This document shows positions 6,490 to 13,542 of a DNA stretch of 14,400 nucleotides, in pieces. The stretch is from assembly GCA_045132495.1 (NCBI GenBank), contig JBGUSK010000052.1:1-14400 (forward strand). Direction: 5' to 3'. The notes under the pieces are model-generated. The model was not told the origin of the DNA, made no database searches, and saw only the letters and a program-made list of their open reading frames with translations. The number at the start of each line of letters is the position of its first letter. The stretch's first letter is position 1. The stretch is from UBA11524 sp045132495. Lineage in GTDB: Bacteria > Bacillota > Clostridia > Christensenellales > Aristaeellaceae. Both the position numbers and the translations under genes were made by a program.

Positions 6490-6854
6490 TGTTTTTGCGC
6501 AAGCTGGTCGTGGTTGTACTCCCGCTGCTGATGGCGGCGCTGCTGTGCCTGCTGCTGCCGCTGATGGACGGCATTCCCTTCTGGACGGAGGTGTTCAAGG
6601 GGCTGACGCTGGGCGTGGCGCTGGCGTTGATTCTGCCCCTGTGCGGCGCGGTGAAGAAGCGCGAGCCCTTTTCCGGGCTGCTGTGGGCGCCGCTGACGGC
6701 CCTGATCGTTGCCGTGCTGAGTCAGTACCTGGCGGTCATCGGCATTGAAATCCCGGTACTGTACATGCTGCGTACCGGCGATGGAAATGTCATCCTGGTG
6801 GAATGCGCGTTCATCGGCTTCCTGACGGTACAGTTGATCAGAACCCGCAAGTGA
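6489..6854 (+). CDS. Small four-helix membrane protein, function unknown
   Basis: I do not recognise a family. The 121-residue product is very hydrophobic, with about four predicted transmembrane segments (residues 5-26, 37-55, 64-85 and 100-117). Short positively charged turns occur (VKKRE near residue 57 and a C-terminal RTRK), suggesting a cytoplasmic C-terminus if the N-terminus is inside. ATG 6489 overlaps the trmD stop by one base, so translation is probably coupled to trmD; an in-frame GTG at 6486 is less likely. It takes the place where rplS often stands. Coupling suggests an envelope protein co-expressed with translation genes, but nothing points to a specific role. Confidence 0.8.
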   Translation: MFLRKLVVVVLPLLMAALLCLLLPLMDGIPFWTEVFKGLTLGVALALILPLCGAVKKREPFSGLLWAPLTALIVAVLSQYLAVIGIEIPVLYMLRTGDGNVILVECAFIGFLTVQLIRTRK

Positions 6855-6870
6855 CGGGAAGATTTTCCTG

Positions 6871-6891
6871 TGCTGATTCGTTATATCAGCA
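6871..6891 (+). promoter_or_regulatory. Leader hairpin before the PepSY-like gene
   Basis: TGCTGAT (6871-6877) pairs with ATCAGCA (6885-6891), a perfect 7-bp stem with a 7-base loop, 16 bases upstream of AGGAGG at 6908-6913. There is no T-run, so it is not a terminator. It may protect the transcript between the membrane-protein gene and the next gene. Role unproven. Confidence 0.3.
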
Positions 6892-6920
6892 GGGGAGAAT
6901 CCCTCAAAGGAGGAATGACG

Positions 6921-7604
6921 ATGAAGAAATGGATGATGCTGATCCTTTCGCTGATGCTCTGTCTGCCTGTGGTGGCGGAGGAAAAACCGGCCATCCCGGT
7001 GGAGATCGTTGCACAGCGCGTGCAGAATCAAATCCAGGTCGGCCTGAGCGAAGCCATCGCCAAGGCCCATGCGGAGATCCAGGCGCTGCCGGAACAATAC
7101 CAGACCCGCGCCGAAGTCGTCCGCATGAGCGATGGCAGCTATCGCTGGATCGTCACGGTGTTTGACCTGGTGACCCTGACCGATGGCTGGTGCATGGAGC
7201 TGGATGCGACGACCGGCGCTGTCCTCACGCAGGAAACAGCGGAGTCGGGCTTCTTTACCCATGCCTATGCCAATTGGACGGCTCAGAAGGGCATGCATGA
7301 GCTGTGGTCGATGGCGGACAAGCAGCTCTATGATGCGCTGTACGCCGTGCAGCCCAGCTATGGCCTGCCGATGAGTACTGATATGTCCGCTGAAAAAGCG
7401 CTGAATCGCGCGCTGTTTGTGCTGGGGCTGACCAGTGCTGATGGTTATGAAGTCGGCTATGGCTTTCTTACGGGCGGCGAAGGCTACAACGGTGTGTGGG
7501 AAATCTGCCTGGTAAAGGATGGCGCGGCAGCCTATCGTGTGAATCTTGACGCCGTCAACGGCGAAGTATACTACATGGAACCTGATGAAGCGGGGAATGG
7601 CTGA
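6921..7604 (+). CDS. Secreted PepSY-like protein
   Basis: The 227-residue protein starts with a clear Sec signal peptide (KK, a hydrophobic run to residue 18, likely cleavage VVA|EE after residue 19). Two stretches look like PepSY/propeptide-type modules: SEAIAKAHAEI followed by strands ending GWCMELDATTGAVL (about residues 45-105), and SAEKALNRALFVLG followed by VWEICLVKDGAAAYRVNLDA plus NGEVYYM (about 155-222). That is an AxxxA helix, then a strand carrying D(A)xxGxV. PepSY domains often act as inhibitors or ligand sensors of secreted enzymes; that is family knowledge, and the assignment is by eye. ATG 6921 is preferred over ATG 6915 because AGGAGG at 6908-6913 is 7 bases away from 6921 but only 1 from 6915. 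Extracellular or wall-associated. Confidence 0.72.
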   Translation: MKKWMMLILSLMLCLPVVAEEKPAIPVEIVAQRVQNQIQVGLSEAIAKAHAEIQALPEQYQTRAEVVRMSDGSYRWIVTVFDLVTLTDGWCMELDATTGAVLTQETAESGFFTHAYANWTAQKGMHELWSMADKQLYDALYAVQPSYGLPMSTDMSAEKALNRALFVLGLTSADGYEVGYGFLTGGEGYNGVWEICLVKDGAAAYRVNLDAVNGEVYYMEPDEAGNG

Positions 7605-7621
7605 GGGGCATCGCCCCTTTT
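7605..7621 (+). terminator. Short GC hairpin with T-run
   Basis: GGGGC (7605-7609) pairs with GCCCC (7613-7617) around ATC, followed by TTTT (7618-7621). The stem starts directly after the stop codon of the PepSY-like gene. With 5 G-C pairs it is a modest terminator; no clear promoter follows in the 35 bases before hflX, so some read-through is likely. Confidence 0.55.
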
Positions 7622-7656
7622 CCTCCTGTGAAGATCCAAAACGGAAAGGGAACTCA

Positions 7657-9417
7657 ATGAAGCAAGAAGTTCATGGCAATCTGACTGGCATCCGCGACAG
7701 CGTGATCGACGCACTGGCGAGCCTGTACAATTATGAGGTGGAGGACGGCGATTTCCTCCCCCGGGAGCTGATGCAGTTCCTGGCGAAGTTCACCGGCGCG
7801 CTCAACCGCGAGATCGCCGTGTACATCACCCGCGACGGCGAGATCGTCGATGTGTCCGTGGGTACGGATCGCGATGTGGAGCTGCGGGATTATCGCCTGC
7901 GCCGCAACGCCCAGCGTCTCAGCTGCGTGCGCTGCGTTCACACCCATCCCAATGGCGACGGCCGCCTGTCAGACGTGGATCTCTCCGCCCTGCGTTCCTT
8001 CCGCTATGACGCGATGGTGGCTATCGGCTGTCTGAAGGGCGAGCCGACCTTCGTGCAGGCATCCTTCCTGGGCGAAAAGCAGAACATCCTCATGGATGAG
8101 CCTGTCCGCTGGTACAAGGTGCCGGACGCGGAGTGGAACCGTCAAATTGAGGAAAGCGACCGCATCGTTGGCTGGGAGGACGAGCAGAAGAACCCGAACG
8201 CCAAGGAGCGCGCCGTACTCATGGGCATTGAGAACGAGGAAAGCCTTCAGGAGCTGGCCCGGCTGGCAGATACCGCTGGTGCAGAGGTCGTAGGCATGTT
8301 CCTGCAAAAGCGCGACAAGCCCGACACTGCCCTTTTCATCGGCAAAGGCCGCGCGGACGAGCTGGTTCGCCAGGCGCAGGCCCTTGAGGCGGATATGGTC
8401 ATCTTTGACGAGGAGCTGACCGGCATCCAGGTGCGCAACCTGGAGGACATGCTGCGCGTAAAGGTCGTTGACCGCACGACGCTGATCCTGGACATCTTCG
8501 CCCAGCGCGCGTCCAGTGCTGAAGGTAAGCTGCAGGTTGAGCTGGCTCAGCTGCAGTATCAGTCCACGCGGCTGATCGGCCAGGGCCTGGTGCTGTCCAG
8601 GCTGGCGGGCGGCATCGGCACCCGCGGCCCCGGTGAATCCAAGCTGGAGATGAACCGCCGCCGCATCCGCGAGCGCATGACGGAGCTCCGCCGTCGCCTT
8701 GAAACGGTGGAAAAGCAGCGCGAGCTTCGCCGTAAGAGTCGCGAGAAAAACGAGATCCCTGTGGTTGCCCTGGTGGGGTACACCAACGCGGGAAAGTCCA
8801 CGCTGCTGAACAAGATGACCGGCAGCGATGTGTATGTGCAGGATCAGCTCTTCGCGACGCTGGATGCGGTCAGCCGCCGTATCGAAACGGCCGAGCACAC
8901 GCCTTTCCTGCTGGTGGACACGGTCGGCTTCATCCGCAAGCTGCCCCACGCGCTGGTGAGCGCCTTCCGCTCCACGCTGGACGAGGCGGCGCTCGCGGAC
9001 GTGCTGCTGATCGTGAACGACGGCGCGTCCTCCGAAATGTACAAGCAGCATGACACGGTGATGCAGGTGCTTTCCGAGCTGGGCGCAACCGAACAGCCCC
9101 GCATTGAGGTCGTCAACAAGTGCGATCTGGGCAATGTGGAGCCGACCTTCCCCGGCGCGGTGATGGTTTCTGCCAAAACCGGCGAAGGCTTGGAGGAACT
9201 TCAGCGCCGAATTGCTGATGAATTGCAGAAGTCCTATGCTCCGGTGACGTTCGTGATCCCCTTCAGCCAGTATGGTCTGGTGAGTTCAATACGCCCCTTG
9301 GGCCGGGTGGTGAACGAAGCCTACACTGACGAGGGCACCGAGCTGACCATCGTCATTGGCAATGCGGATCGTGACCGGCTGGTGGCGAAGTACGGCAAAC
9401 AAATTATTAAACCATAA
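7657..9417 (+). CDS. hflX: HflX ribosome-associated GTPase with N-terminal JAMM-like domain
   Basis: This 586-residue protein is about 150 longer than the common HflX. From residue 190 it is canonical: HflX N-domain with ALFIGKGRADELV (FIGKGK-type signature), coiled region after GGIGTRGPGESKLE (about 318-331), then the G domain with GYTNAGKST (374-382), DTVGF (421-425), NKCD (487-490) and SAK (505-507). The extra N-terminus has VHTHPNGDGRLSDVD, which gives H95, H97, S105 and D108 in HxH-x7-S-x2-D spacing, the JAMM/MPN metal site; E52 is a plausible catalytic glutamate. Family knowledge: HflX splits stalled 70S or 100S ribosomes. Long clostridial HflX proteins share this extension; its peptidase activity is inferred. 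ATG 7657 follows AAAGGG (7645-7650); the longer in-frame start at 7546 lies inside the upstream gene. Confidence 0.95.
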   Translation: MKQEVHGNLTGIRDSVIDALASLYNYEVEDGDFLPRELMQFLAKFTGALNREIAVYITRDGEIVDVSVGTDRDVELRDYRLRRNAQRLSCVRCVHTHPNGDGRLSDVDLSALRSFRYDAMVAIGCLKGEPTFVQASFLGEKQNILMDEPVRWYKVPDAEWNRQIEESDRIVGWEDEQKNPNAKERAVLMGIENEESLQELARLADTAGAEVVGMFLQKRDKPDTALFIGKGRADELVRQAQALEADMVIFDEELTGIQVRNLEDMLRVKVVDRTTLILDIFAQRASSAEGKLQVELAQLQYQSTRLIGQGLVLSRLAGGIGTRGPGESKLEMNRRRIRERMTELRRRLETVEKQRELRRKSREKNEIPVVALVGYTNAGKSTLLNKMTGSDVYVQDQLFATLDAVSRRIETAEHTPFLLVDTVGFIRKLPHALVSAFRSTLDEAALADVLLIVNDGASSEMYKQHDTVMQVLSELGATEQPRIEVVNKCDLGNVEPTFPGAVMVSAKTGEGLEELQRRIADELQKSYAPVTFVIPFSQYGLVSSIRPLGRVVNEAYTDEGTELTIVIGNADRDRLVAKYGKQIIKP

Positions 9418-9423
9418 TAAAAT

Positions 9424-9450
9424 GCCGCCTGACAAGGGCGGCTTTGTTTT
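9424..9450. terminator. Bidirectional terminator between hflX and the convergent gene
   Basis: GCCGCC (9424-9429) and GGCGGC (9437-9442) form a 6-bp GC stem. On the plus strand it is followed by TTTGTTTT (9443-9450); on the minus strand by ATTTTATT. It sits between convergent hflX (stop 9417) and the minus-strand gene ending at 9454, and can serve both. Confidence 0.8.
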
Positions 9451-9453
9451 GTG

Positions 9454-10329
9454 TTATCTGAAATTCAGCTGAAGCTTTGCAAACAGATCCTCCAGCACAA
9501 AGTGGCTGTTGATTGTGTGGTACACACGTATTTTTCGCTCAGGCAGTTCCTCCACATAATTCGTCTCCGCGTCGATGAGCCAGGCGTTCTCCCACTGGGA
9601 ACGTCCCGCACAGTCGTCGATCACCACGGCTACGCTGGGGTTGTCGCCCAGTGACCAGCTTTCGCCAGCCGTCCAACCGGCATAAGGGCCGTTATTGTAC
9701 TCATCCATCTGGCGCAGGAGGTATTCGCCCACCTCGCCGCAGGGCGCGAGCTTCTGCTGAAGCATCGTGAGGCTCGTGCGGACGAAGGCATACCCGCTGA
9801 AGGGCACTTGCCAAAGCTCCGTATTTGTGTCCCGGAGGATGTAGTTGATCGCCTCCGGGTCATTGCCCCAGTTGAACTCCCGAAGTGCAACGTGATGCTC
9901 GCGGTAACCGCGCCCGCCGATGGTGACGATGGTCAGCTTATCCGCGATATCGGGTGCGGCTTTGATGGCGTCAGCAGTGGTGGTCATTGCGCCCATGCAG
10001 AGCACAAAGAGCTTGCGGGGATCGTCCTTGCGGGCCTCATCAATGATGAATTGCGTGCCTTCGCTGAGTTGTCCGTTCGTGGGCCAGACCTGGCCGTGCA
10101 GCACCGGTATATCCGACTTCATCAGCGCAAGGAGCTTCGTCGCAGCAGCGAAGCTCTTTTCCATTGAGCCCTTGGACATGAAATGTTCAGCGACAACGGC
10201 CTTCACATCCAGCTTGGGGGAGAGCAGGGCGTGGGCGATGGCGAAGGGATCATCTGCTTCGCAGGCCGTGTCAGAGGAGACAATGACGCGCACACGCTTG
10301 TATTCGGGGGTGGTGAAATGGTACTTCAT
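9454..10329 (-). CDS. Nucleoside hydrolase-family protein with altered metal motif
   Basis: This 291-residue protein has the overall pattern of inosine-uridine-preferring nucleoside hydrolases, which cleave the N-glycosidic bond of nucleosides with an active-site calcium. The N-terminal motif reads SSDTACEADDPFAIAHALLSP: D20, D26 and D27 fit the first and last aspartates of the family DxDxGxDD, but the middle position is A22 and the glycine is E24. EFNWGNDPEAINYIL (about 147-161) matches the EFN-xx-DPEA ribose-binding segment. LGDNPSVAVVI near residue 225 stands where the usual HDP occurs, with Gly for His. A specialised subfamily, not a dead gene, is likely. The start at 10329 is chosen because GGAGG lies 5 bases upstream; the ATG at 10341 overlaps that site. 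Last gene of a minus-strand cluster. Confidence 0.82.
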   Translation of the reverse strand: MKYHFTTPEYKRVRVIVSSDTACEADDPFAIAHALLSPKLDVKAVVAEHFMSKGSMEKSFAAATKLLALMKSDIPVLHGQVWPTNGQLSEGTQFIIDEARKDDPRKLFVLCMGAMTTTADAIKAAPDIADKLTIVTIGGRGYREHHVALREFNWGNDPEAINYILRDTNTELWQVPFSGYAFVRTSLTMLQQKLAPCGEVGEYLLRQMDEYNNGPYAGWTAGESWSLGDNPSVAVVIDDCAGRSQWENAWLIDAETNYVEELPERKIRVYHTINSHFVLEDLFAKLQLNFR

Positions 10330-10346
10330 AGCTTCCTCCATGTACA

Positions 10347-10375
10347 GAAAATCCCCGGCAGGATTGCTACCAGGG
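10347..10375 (-). terminator. Possible weak terminator before the nucleoside hydrolase gene
   Basis: Read on the minus strand, CCCTGGTAG (10375-10367) pairs with CTGCCGGGG (10361-10353) around a CAATC loop, a 9-bp stem with two G-U wobbles, followed by ATTTTC. It would attenuate transcription between the secreted-protein gene and the nucleoside hydrolase gene. Confidence 0.4.
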
Positions 10376-10389
10376 CGGAAAGGGTAATG

Positions 10390-11118
10390 TCAGGGCTCCA
10401 TCGCTGCAGAGTCAGGTTCTGGCGTGGGCGTGGTGAAGATCTCCAGGTGTTGGTAATTGTCCTGGGAGAAATAGCCCTCATACTCCACGTCCTCAGTGGG
10501 CGGGGCAGGCGTTGCATCGGCGGTGGAAAGGATTCCGCCTGCGCTGCCGGGGCGGGCAAAGATCAGCGTCATCTGCAGCCAATGCTTGCCGTCGCCGTAT
10601 TGATTGGGATAATAGGCGAAATAGGCCCGGGGCTGATCTCCCTGCAGCTCATTCACTGGTTCCTCAAAGGAGTGGGTCATGGCATTTTGCGGGTCGGTCT
10701 GCTTTGCGGCAAGATCCTTGCGCAGAATGTCTGCATAACCGGCGGTCAGCTTCTGCGCGCTTTCCAGCGATATCGCGGAGGAGGATGCGGAAAGGCAGGC
10801 GGCGGCGATCTTCTCAAACCTGTCAGGATCGCAGATCCGCAGGGTCAGCGAATGCAGTCCGCCGTCACCCAGCAAAAACTGCATCTCTGTGGCTTCAGCG
10901 GTTTCATCGCCGTCCATGCCGAGGCTCGCAAAGGCAGGATACAGCTCATACTGCATGTCGATCACGCCCGCACGCATCTGGGCGAGGGTCAGGTTCACCG
11001 TATCCACATAATTTCGCAGCGCCGCCTGGCCGCTGGTAAGGGCGGCGGGCCATTCAAGCTCTGCCATGGCAGAGGTCATCATCAGCAGGCATAGCAGCAG
11101 GGCTGCAAGCTTTTTCAT
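10390..11118 (-). CDS. Secreted protein of unknown function
   Basis: I do not recognise a family. The 242-residue product has a clean Sec signal peptide (MKKLAALLLCLLMMTSAMA, likely cleavage after residue 19). A mostly helical, acidic body has a mixed strand region around residues 80-100 (MQFLLGDGGLHSLTLRI) and 160-190 (PRAYFAYYPNQYGDGKHWLQMTLIF), followed by a Pro/Thr/Glu-rich tail (from about 200) with TPAPPTE and TTPTPEPD segments typical of extended, surface-exposed ends. No lipobox and no sortase motif are seen. The start at 11118 has GAGGTG (11124-11129) 5 bases upstream. It lies 21 bases after the kinase-like gene on the same strand, so it is probably co-transcribed with it. Function unknown; its body has no visible catalytic motif. 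Confidence 0.8.
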   Translation of the reverse strand: MKKLAALLLCLLMMTSAMAELEWPAALTSGQAALRNYVDTVNLTLAQMRAGVIDMQYELYPAFASLGMDGDETAEATEMQFLLGDGGLHSLTLRICDPDRFEKIAAACLSASSSAISLESAQKLTAGYADILRKDLAAKQTDPQNAMTHSFEEPVNELQGDQPRAYFAYYPNQYGDGKHWLQMTLIFARPGSAGGILSTADATPAPPTEDVEYEGYFSQDNYQHLEIFTTPTPEPDSAAMEP

Positions 11119-11139
11119 CGGGACACCTCTATTCGGGGA

Positions 11140-11769
11140 TTACTGCTTGGCTTCGCGCAGCTCAAGGAACTTCGCGATCAGTTCCACTGCGCCTTCCACG
11201 CCCAGCACGCCGGTATCGACAACCAGGTCGTAGTTTTCTACGTCACCCCAGGTGGCGGTGGCGTAGTAGTTGTAGTAGCTGGCGCGCTGCTTGTCGGCCT
11301 TACGGATGCGCTCTTCAGCCTTGTCTTCCTCAATACCGTAGTACTTCACTGCGCGGTCGATCTTGCTGGGCATATCCGCCTTGACGAAGATGGACACAGC
11401 ATCGGGATTCTCGCGCAGCACATAGTCAGCGCAGCGGCCGACGATCACGCAGCTGCCTTCGCTGGCAATGCGGCGGATGGCGTCAAACTGGGCAAGGAAG
11501 ATCTTGTGGTTCAGCGGCATGTCCATATAGAAGGAACCGCTGGACATATGGTGCTGCATGCCGGTAACGAGGCTGAACAGCAGGGAGCGGGTAGGCTTTT
11601 CGTCATGCTCCTCAAAGATCTCCTCGCAGATGCCGGAGTTTTTCGCGGCCTCGGAAAGCAGCTCCTTGTCATAGAAGGGGATGCTCAGCTTTTCAGCCAG
11701 CAGGCGGCCCACATAGCGTCCGCCGGAACCAAACTGACGGCCAATGGTGATAACGATATTCTTGCTCAT
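11140..11769 (-). CDS. Cytidylate kinase-like family protein
   Basis: P-loop nucleotide-kinase-like protein of 209 residues, of the cytidylate kinase-like family (Cytidylate_kin2), common in gut Firmicutes next to unrelated genes. The N-terminus has the phosphate-binding loop ITIGRQFGSGGRYVG (about 8-22), then PFYDKELL (about 32-39), SCVIVGRCADYVL (about 104-116) and an arginine-rich lid region EERIRKADKQRASYYNYY (about 151-168), ending VDTGVLGVEGAVELI. True Cmk is usually near 220 residues with GPxGSGKST; here the loop lacks the usual GK(S/T), so the substrate may differ. ATG 11769 is chosen because AGGAGG lies 6 bases upstream; an earlier TTG at 11787 is unsupported. It is the first gene after the minus-strand promoter. 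Confidence 0.88.
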   Translation of the reverse strand: MSKNIVITIGRQFGSGGRYVGRLLAEKLSIPFYDKELLSEAAKNSGICEEIFEEHDEKPTRSLLFSLVTGMQHHMSSGSFYMDMPLNHKIFLAQFDAIRRIASEGSCVIVGRCADYVLRENPDAVSIFVKADMPSKIDRAVKYYGIEEDKAEERIRKADKQRASYYNYYATATWGDVENYDLVVDTGVLGVEGAVELIAKFLELREAKQ

Positions 11770-11788
11770 AACATACCTCCTGAACAAA

Positions 11789-11803
11789 GCCGCACACAGC
11801 GGC
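11789..11803 (-). promoter_or_regulatory. Leader hairpin of the kinase-like gene
   Basis: GCCGC and GCGGC form a 5-bp GC stem with a 5-base loop (11789-11803), followed on the minus strand by TTTG, between the expected transcription start near 11812 and AGGAGG. The stem is short, and the T-run is too weak for a firm terminator call; attenuation is possible. Confidence 0.3.
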
Positions 11804-11818
11804 GTTCCATCTGTCTAC

Positions 11819-11848
11819 AGTATAGCACAGATGCAGGGCTTTGCGCAA
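11819..11848 (-). promoter_or_regulatory. Extended -10 promoter for the kinase-like operon
   Basis: Read on the minus strand, TTGCGC (11848-11843) stands 18 bases from TATACT (11824-11819), and the -10 is preceded by TGC, giving an extended TGnTATACT. It lies about 50 bases before the start codon at 11769. No other gene lies between it and that gene. Confidence 0.72.
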
Positions 11849-11888
11849 TCCTTTTCTTTTGCGGATGGCGAAAATGGTTGCAAGCCAG

Positions 11889-11904
11889 GCCTGATGCATC
11901 AGGC
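11889..11904. promoter_or_regulatory. Perfect 16-base palindrome between divergent promoters
   Basis: GCCTGATGCATCAGGC reads the same on both strands. It lies in the 262-base gap between the divergent kinase-like gene and guaB, 40 bases beyond one -35 element and 47 bases before the other. The form fits a dimeric repressor or activator site; the regulator is unknown. No T-run follows it, so it is not a terminator. Confidence 0.45.
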
Positions 11905-11951
11905 AATATTGTATACTTTCATAAATGGGATAAATTTCGTCAGCCGGGCCA

Positions 11952-11980
11952 TTGACATTGGAACGGGCTTTTGTTAAAAT
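11952..11980 (+). promoter_or_regulatory. Sigma-A promoter of guaB
   Basis: TTGACA (11952-11957) is followed after 17 bases by TAAAAT (11975-11980). Transcription should start near 11987, giving a leader of about 45 bases, too short for a purine riboswitch. The rest of the gap (11770-12031) holds the divergent promoter, one palindrome and AT-rich sequence. Confidence 0.82.
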
Positions 11981-12031
11981 CATTGATAACCCTAAACAAT
12001 ACTTCAGGATTTGTGGAGGAGGATCATTCTC

Positions 12032-13489
12032 ATGCTTCAGAAGGTTGTGCGCGAAGGTCTCACTTTTGACGATGTGCTGCTGGTACCCGCCCGCAGCGAG
12101 GTTCTGCCCAAGGATGTGGATCTGTCCACCCAGCTGACCCCCAAGATCAAGCTGAACATCCCGCTGATGTCCGCTGCCATGGATACCGTCACCGATTCCC
12201 GCATGGCCATCGCCATGGCCCGTGAAGGCGGCCTGGGTATTATCCACAAGAATATGTCCATCGCCGATCAGGCTGCGCATGTCGATAAGGTCAAGCGCTC
12301 CGAGCATGGCGTCATCACTGATCCCTTCTTCCTCTCTCCCAATCACCTGATTCAGGACGCGGAGAACCTCATGGCCCGTTACCGCATTTCCGGCGTGCCG
12401 ATCTGCGAGGACGGCAAGCTGGTGGGTATCCTGACCAACCGCGATCTGCGCTTCGTCACGGATTACAACCGCCCCATCCATGAGTTCATGACCAGCAAGA
12501 ACCTGATCACCGCACCCGTTGGCACCTCCCTGGAGGAAGCCAAGATGATCCTGGCCAAGCACCGCATCGAGAAGCTGCCGATCGTGGACGAAAATGGTGT
12601 GCTGCGCGGTCTGATCACCATCAAGGACATTGAGAAGTCCACCAAGTACCCCAACTCCGCCAAGGATTCCAACGGCCGTCTGCTGTGCGGCGCGGCTGTC
12701 GGCGTGACGGGCGATGTGTTCGACCGTATCGACGCGCTGGTGGACGCCAAGGTTGACGTCATCTCCATCGACACCGCCCATGGCCACTCCGTCGGCGTGC
12801 TCAAGCAGGTCGAGGCCATCCGCAACCGTTATCCCAACATCCAGCTGTTCGCCGGCAATGTGGCCACCGCTGGCGCCACCCATGACCTGATTGCCGCTGG
12901 CGTTGACTGCGTCAAGGTCGGCATCGGCCCCGGCTCCATCTGCACCACCCGCGTGGTGGCTGGTATCGGCGTGCCTCAGGTGACTGCTGTGGCGGATTGC
13001 GCGGAGGAGGCTGACAAGCACGGCATCCGCGTGATCGCGGACGGCGGCATCAAGTATTCCGGCGACATTGTCAAGGCCCTTGCGGCTGGCGGCAGCGCCG
13101 TGATGCTGGGCTCCATGCTGGCTGGCACCGAGGAAGCTCCCGGCGCGACCGAGATCTACCAGGGCCGTCAGTTCAAGGTCTACCGCGGTATGGGCTCCCT
13201 GGCTGCGATGGAGGCTGGCTCCAAGGATCGTTACTTCCAGGCTGAGTCCAAGAAGTTCGTGCCCGAAGGCGTCGAGGGCCGCGTGCCCTTCAAGGGTGCT
13301 CTGTCCGAGACCATCTTCCAGATGATCGGCGGCCTGCGCGCTGGCATGGGCTACTGCGGCGCGCCCACCATCGACTACCTGCGTCAGAACGCCGAGTTCA
13401 TCAAGATCACCGGCGCAGGCCTGGCGGAGAGTCATCCCCATGACATCTCCATCACCAAGGAAGCCCCCAACTACTCCCGTAATTCCTGA
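12032..13489 (+). CDS. guaB: Inosine-5'-monophosphate dehydrogenase
   Basis: Converts IMP to XMP with NAD+, the committed step of guanine nucleotide synthesis, in the cytoplasm as a tetramer. The 485-residue length is standard. LTFDDVLLVPARSEVLPKDV opens the barrel; two CBS domains interrupt it at about residues 93-205 (SGVPICEDGKLVGILTNRDL and IEKLPIVDENGVLRGLITI). The catalytic loop GIGPGSICTTRVVAG places the active-site cysteine at residue 304. DGGIKYSGDIVKALAAGG, the phosphate-site GSMLAGTEEAPG, YRGMGSLAAM and the flap region follow. ATG 12032 is preferred over the ATG at 12011 because GGAGGAGG (12015-12022) precedes it by 9 bases. Monocistronic: its own promoter upstream and a strong terminator downstream. 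Confidence 0.98.
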   Translation: MLQKVVREGLTFDDVLLVPARSEVLPKDVDLSTQLTPKIKLNIPLMSAAMDTVTDSRMAIAMAREGGLGIIHKNMSIADQAAHVDKVKRSEHGVITDPFFLSPNHLIQDAENLMARYRISGVPICEDGKLVGILTNRDLRFVTDYNRPIHEFMTSKNLITAPVGTSLEEAKMILAKHRIEKLPIVDENGVLRGLITIKDIEKSTKYPNSAKDSNGRLLCGAAVGVTGDVFDRIDALVDAKVDVISIDTAHGHSVGVLKQVEAIRNRYPNIQLFAGNVATAGATHDLIAAGVDCVKVGIGPGSICTTRVVAGIGVPQVTAVADCAEEADKHGIRVIADGGIKYSGDIVKALAAGGSAVMLGSMLAGTEEAPGATEIYQGRQFKVYRGMGSLAAMEAGSKDRYFQAESKKFVPEGVEGRVPFKGALSETIFQMIGGLRAGMGYCGAPTIDYLRQNAEFIKITGAGLAESHPHDISITKEAPNYSRNS

Positions 13490-13498
13490 GAATAAGCC

Positions 13499-13531
13499 AA
13501 GGCTCCGGTTCCATTGGAACCGGAGCCTTTT
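13499..13531 (+). terminator. Strong terminator of guaB
   Basis: A perfect 14-bp stem (13499-13512 with 13516-13529) closes an ATT loop, and the T-run is at 13528-13531. It is ten bases after the guaB stop and also separates the convergent gene that ends at 13543. On the minus strand the stem lacks a good T-run. Confidence 0.92.
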
Positions 13532-13542
13532 GTGTGTCCAGA

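Noticed and set aside
11981..12031. Purine riboswitch in front of guaB
   Set aside because: The leader after the promoter is only about 45 bases and has no three-way-junction pattern.
11693..13441. 582-codon minus-strand frame over guaB
   Set aside because: guaB is certain on the plus strand; the opposite frame is a codon-bias shadow rich in His and Gly.
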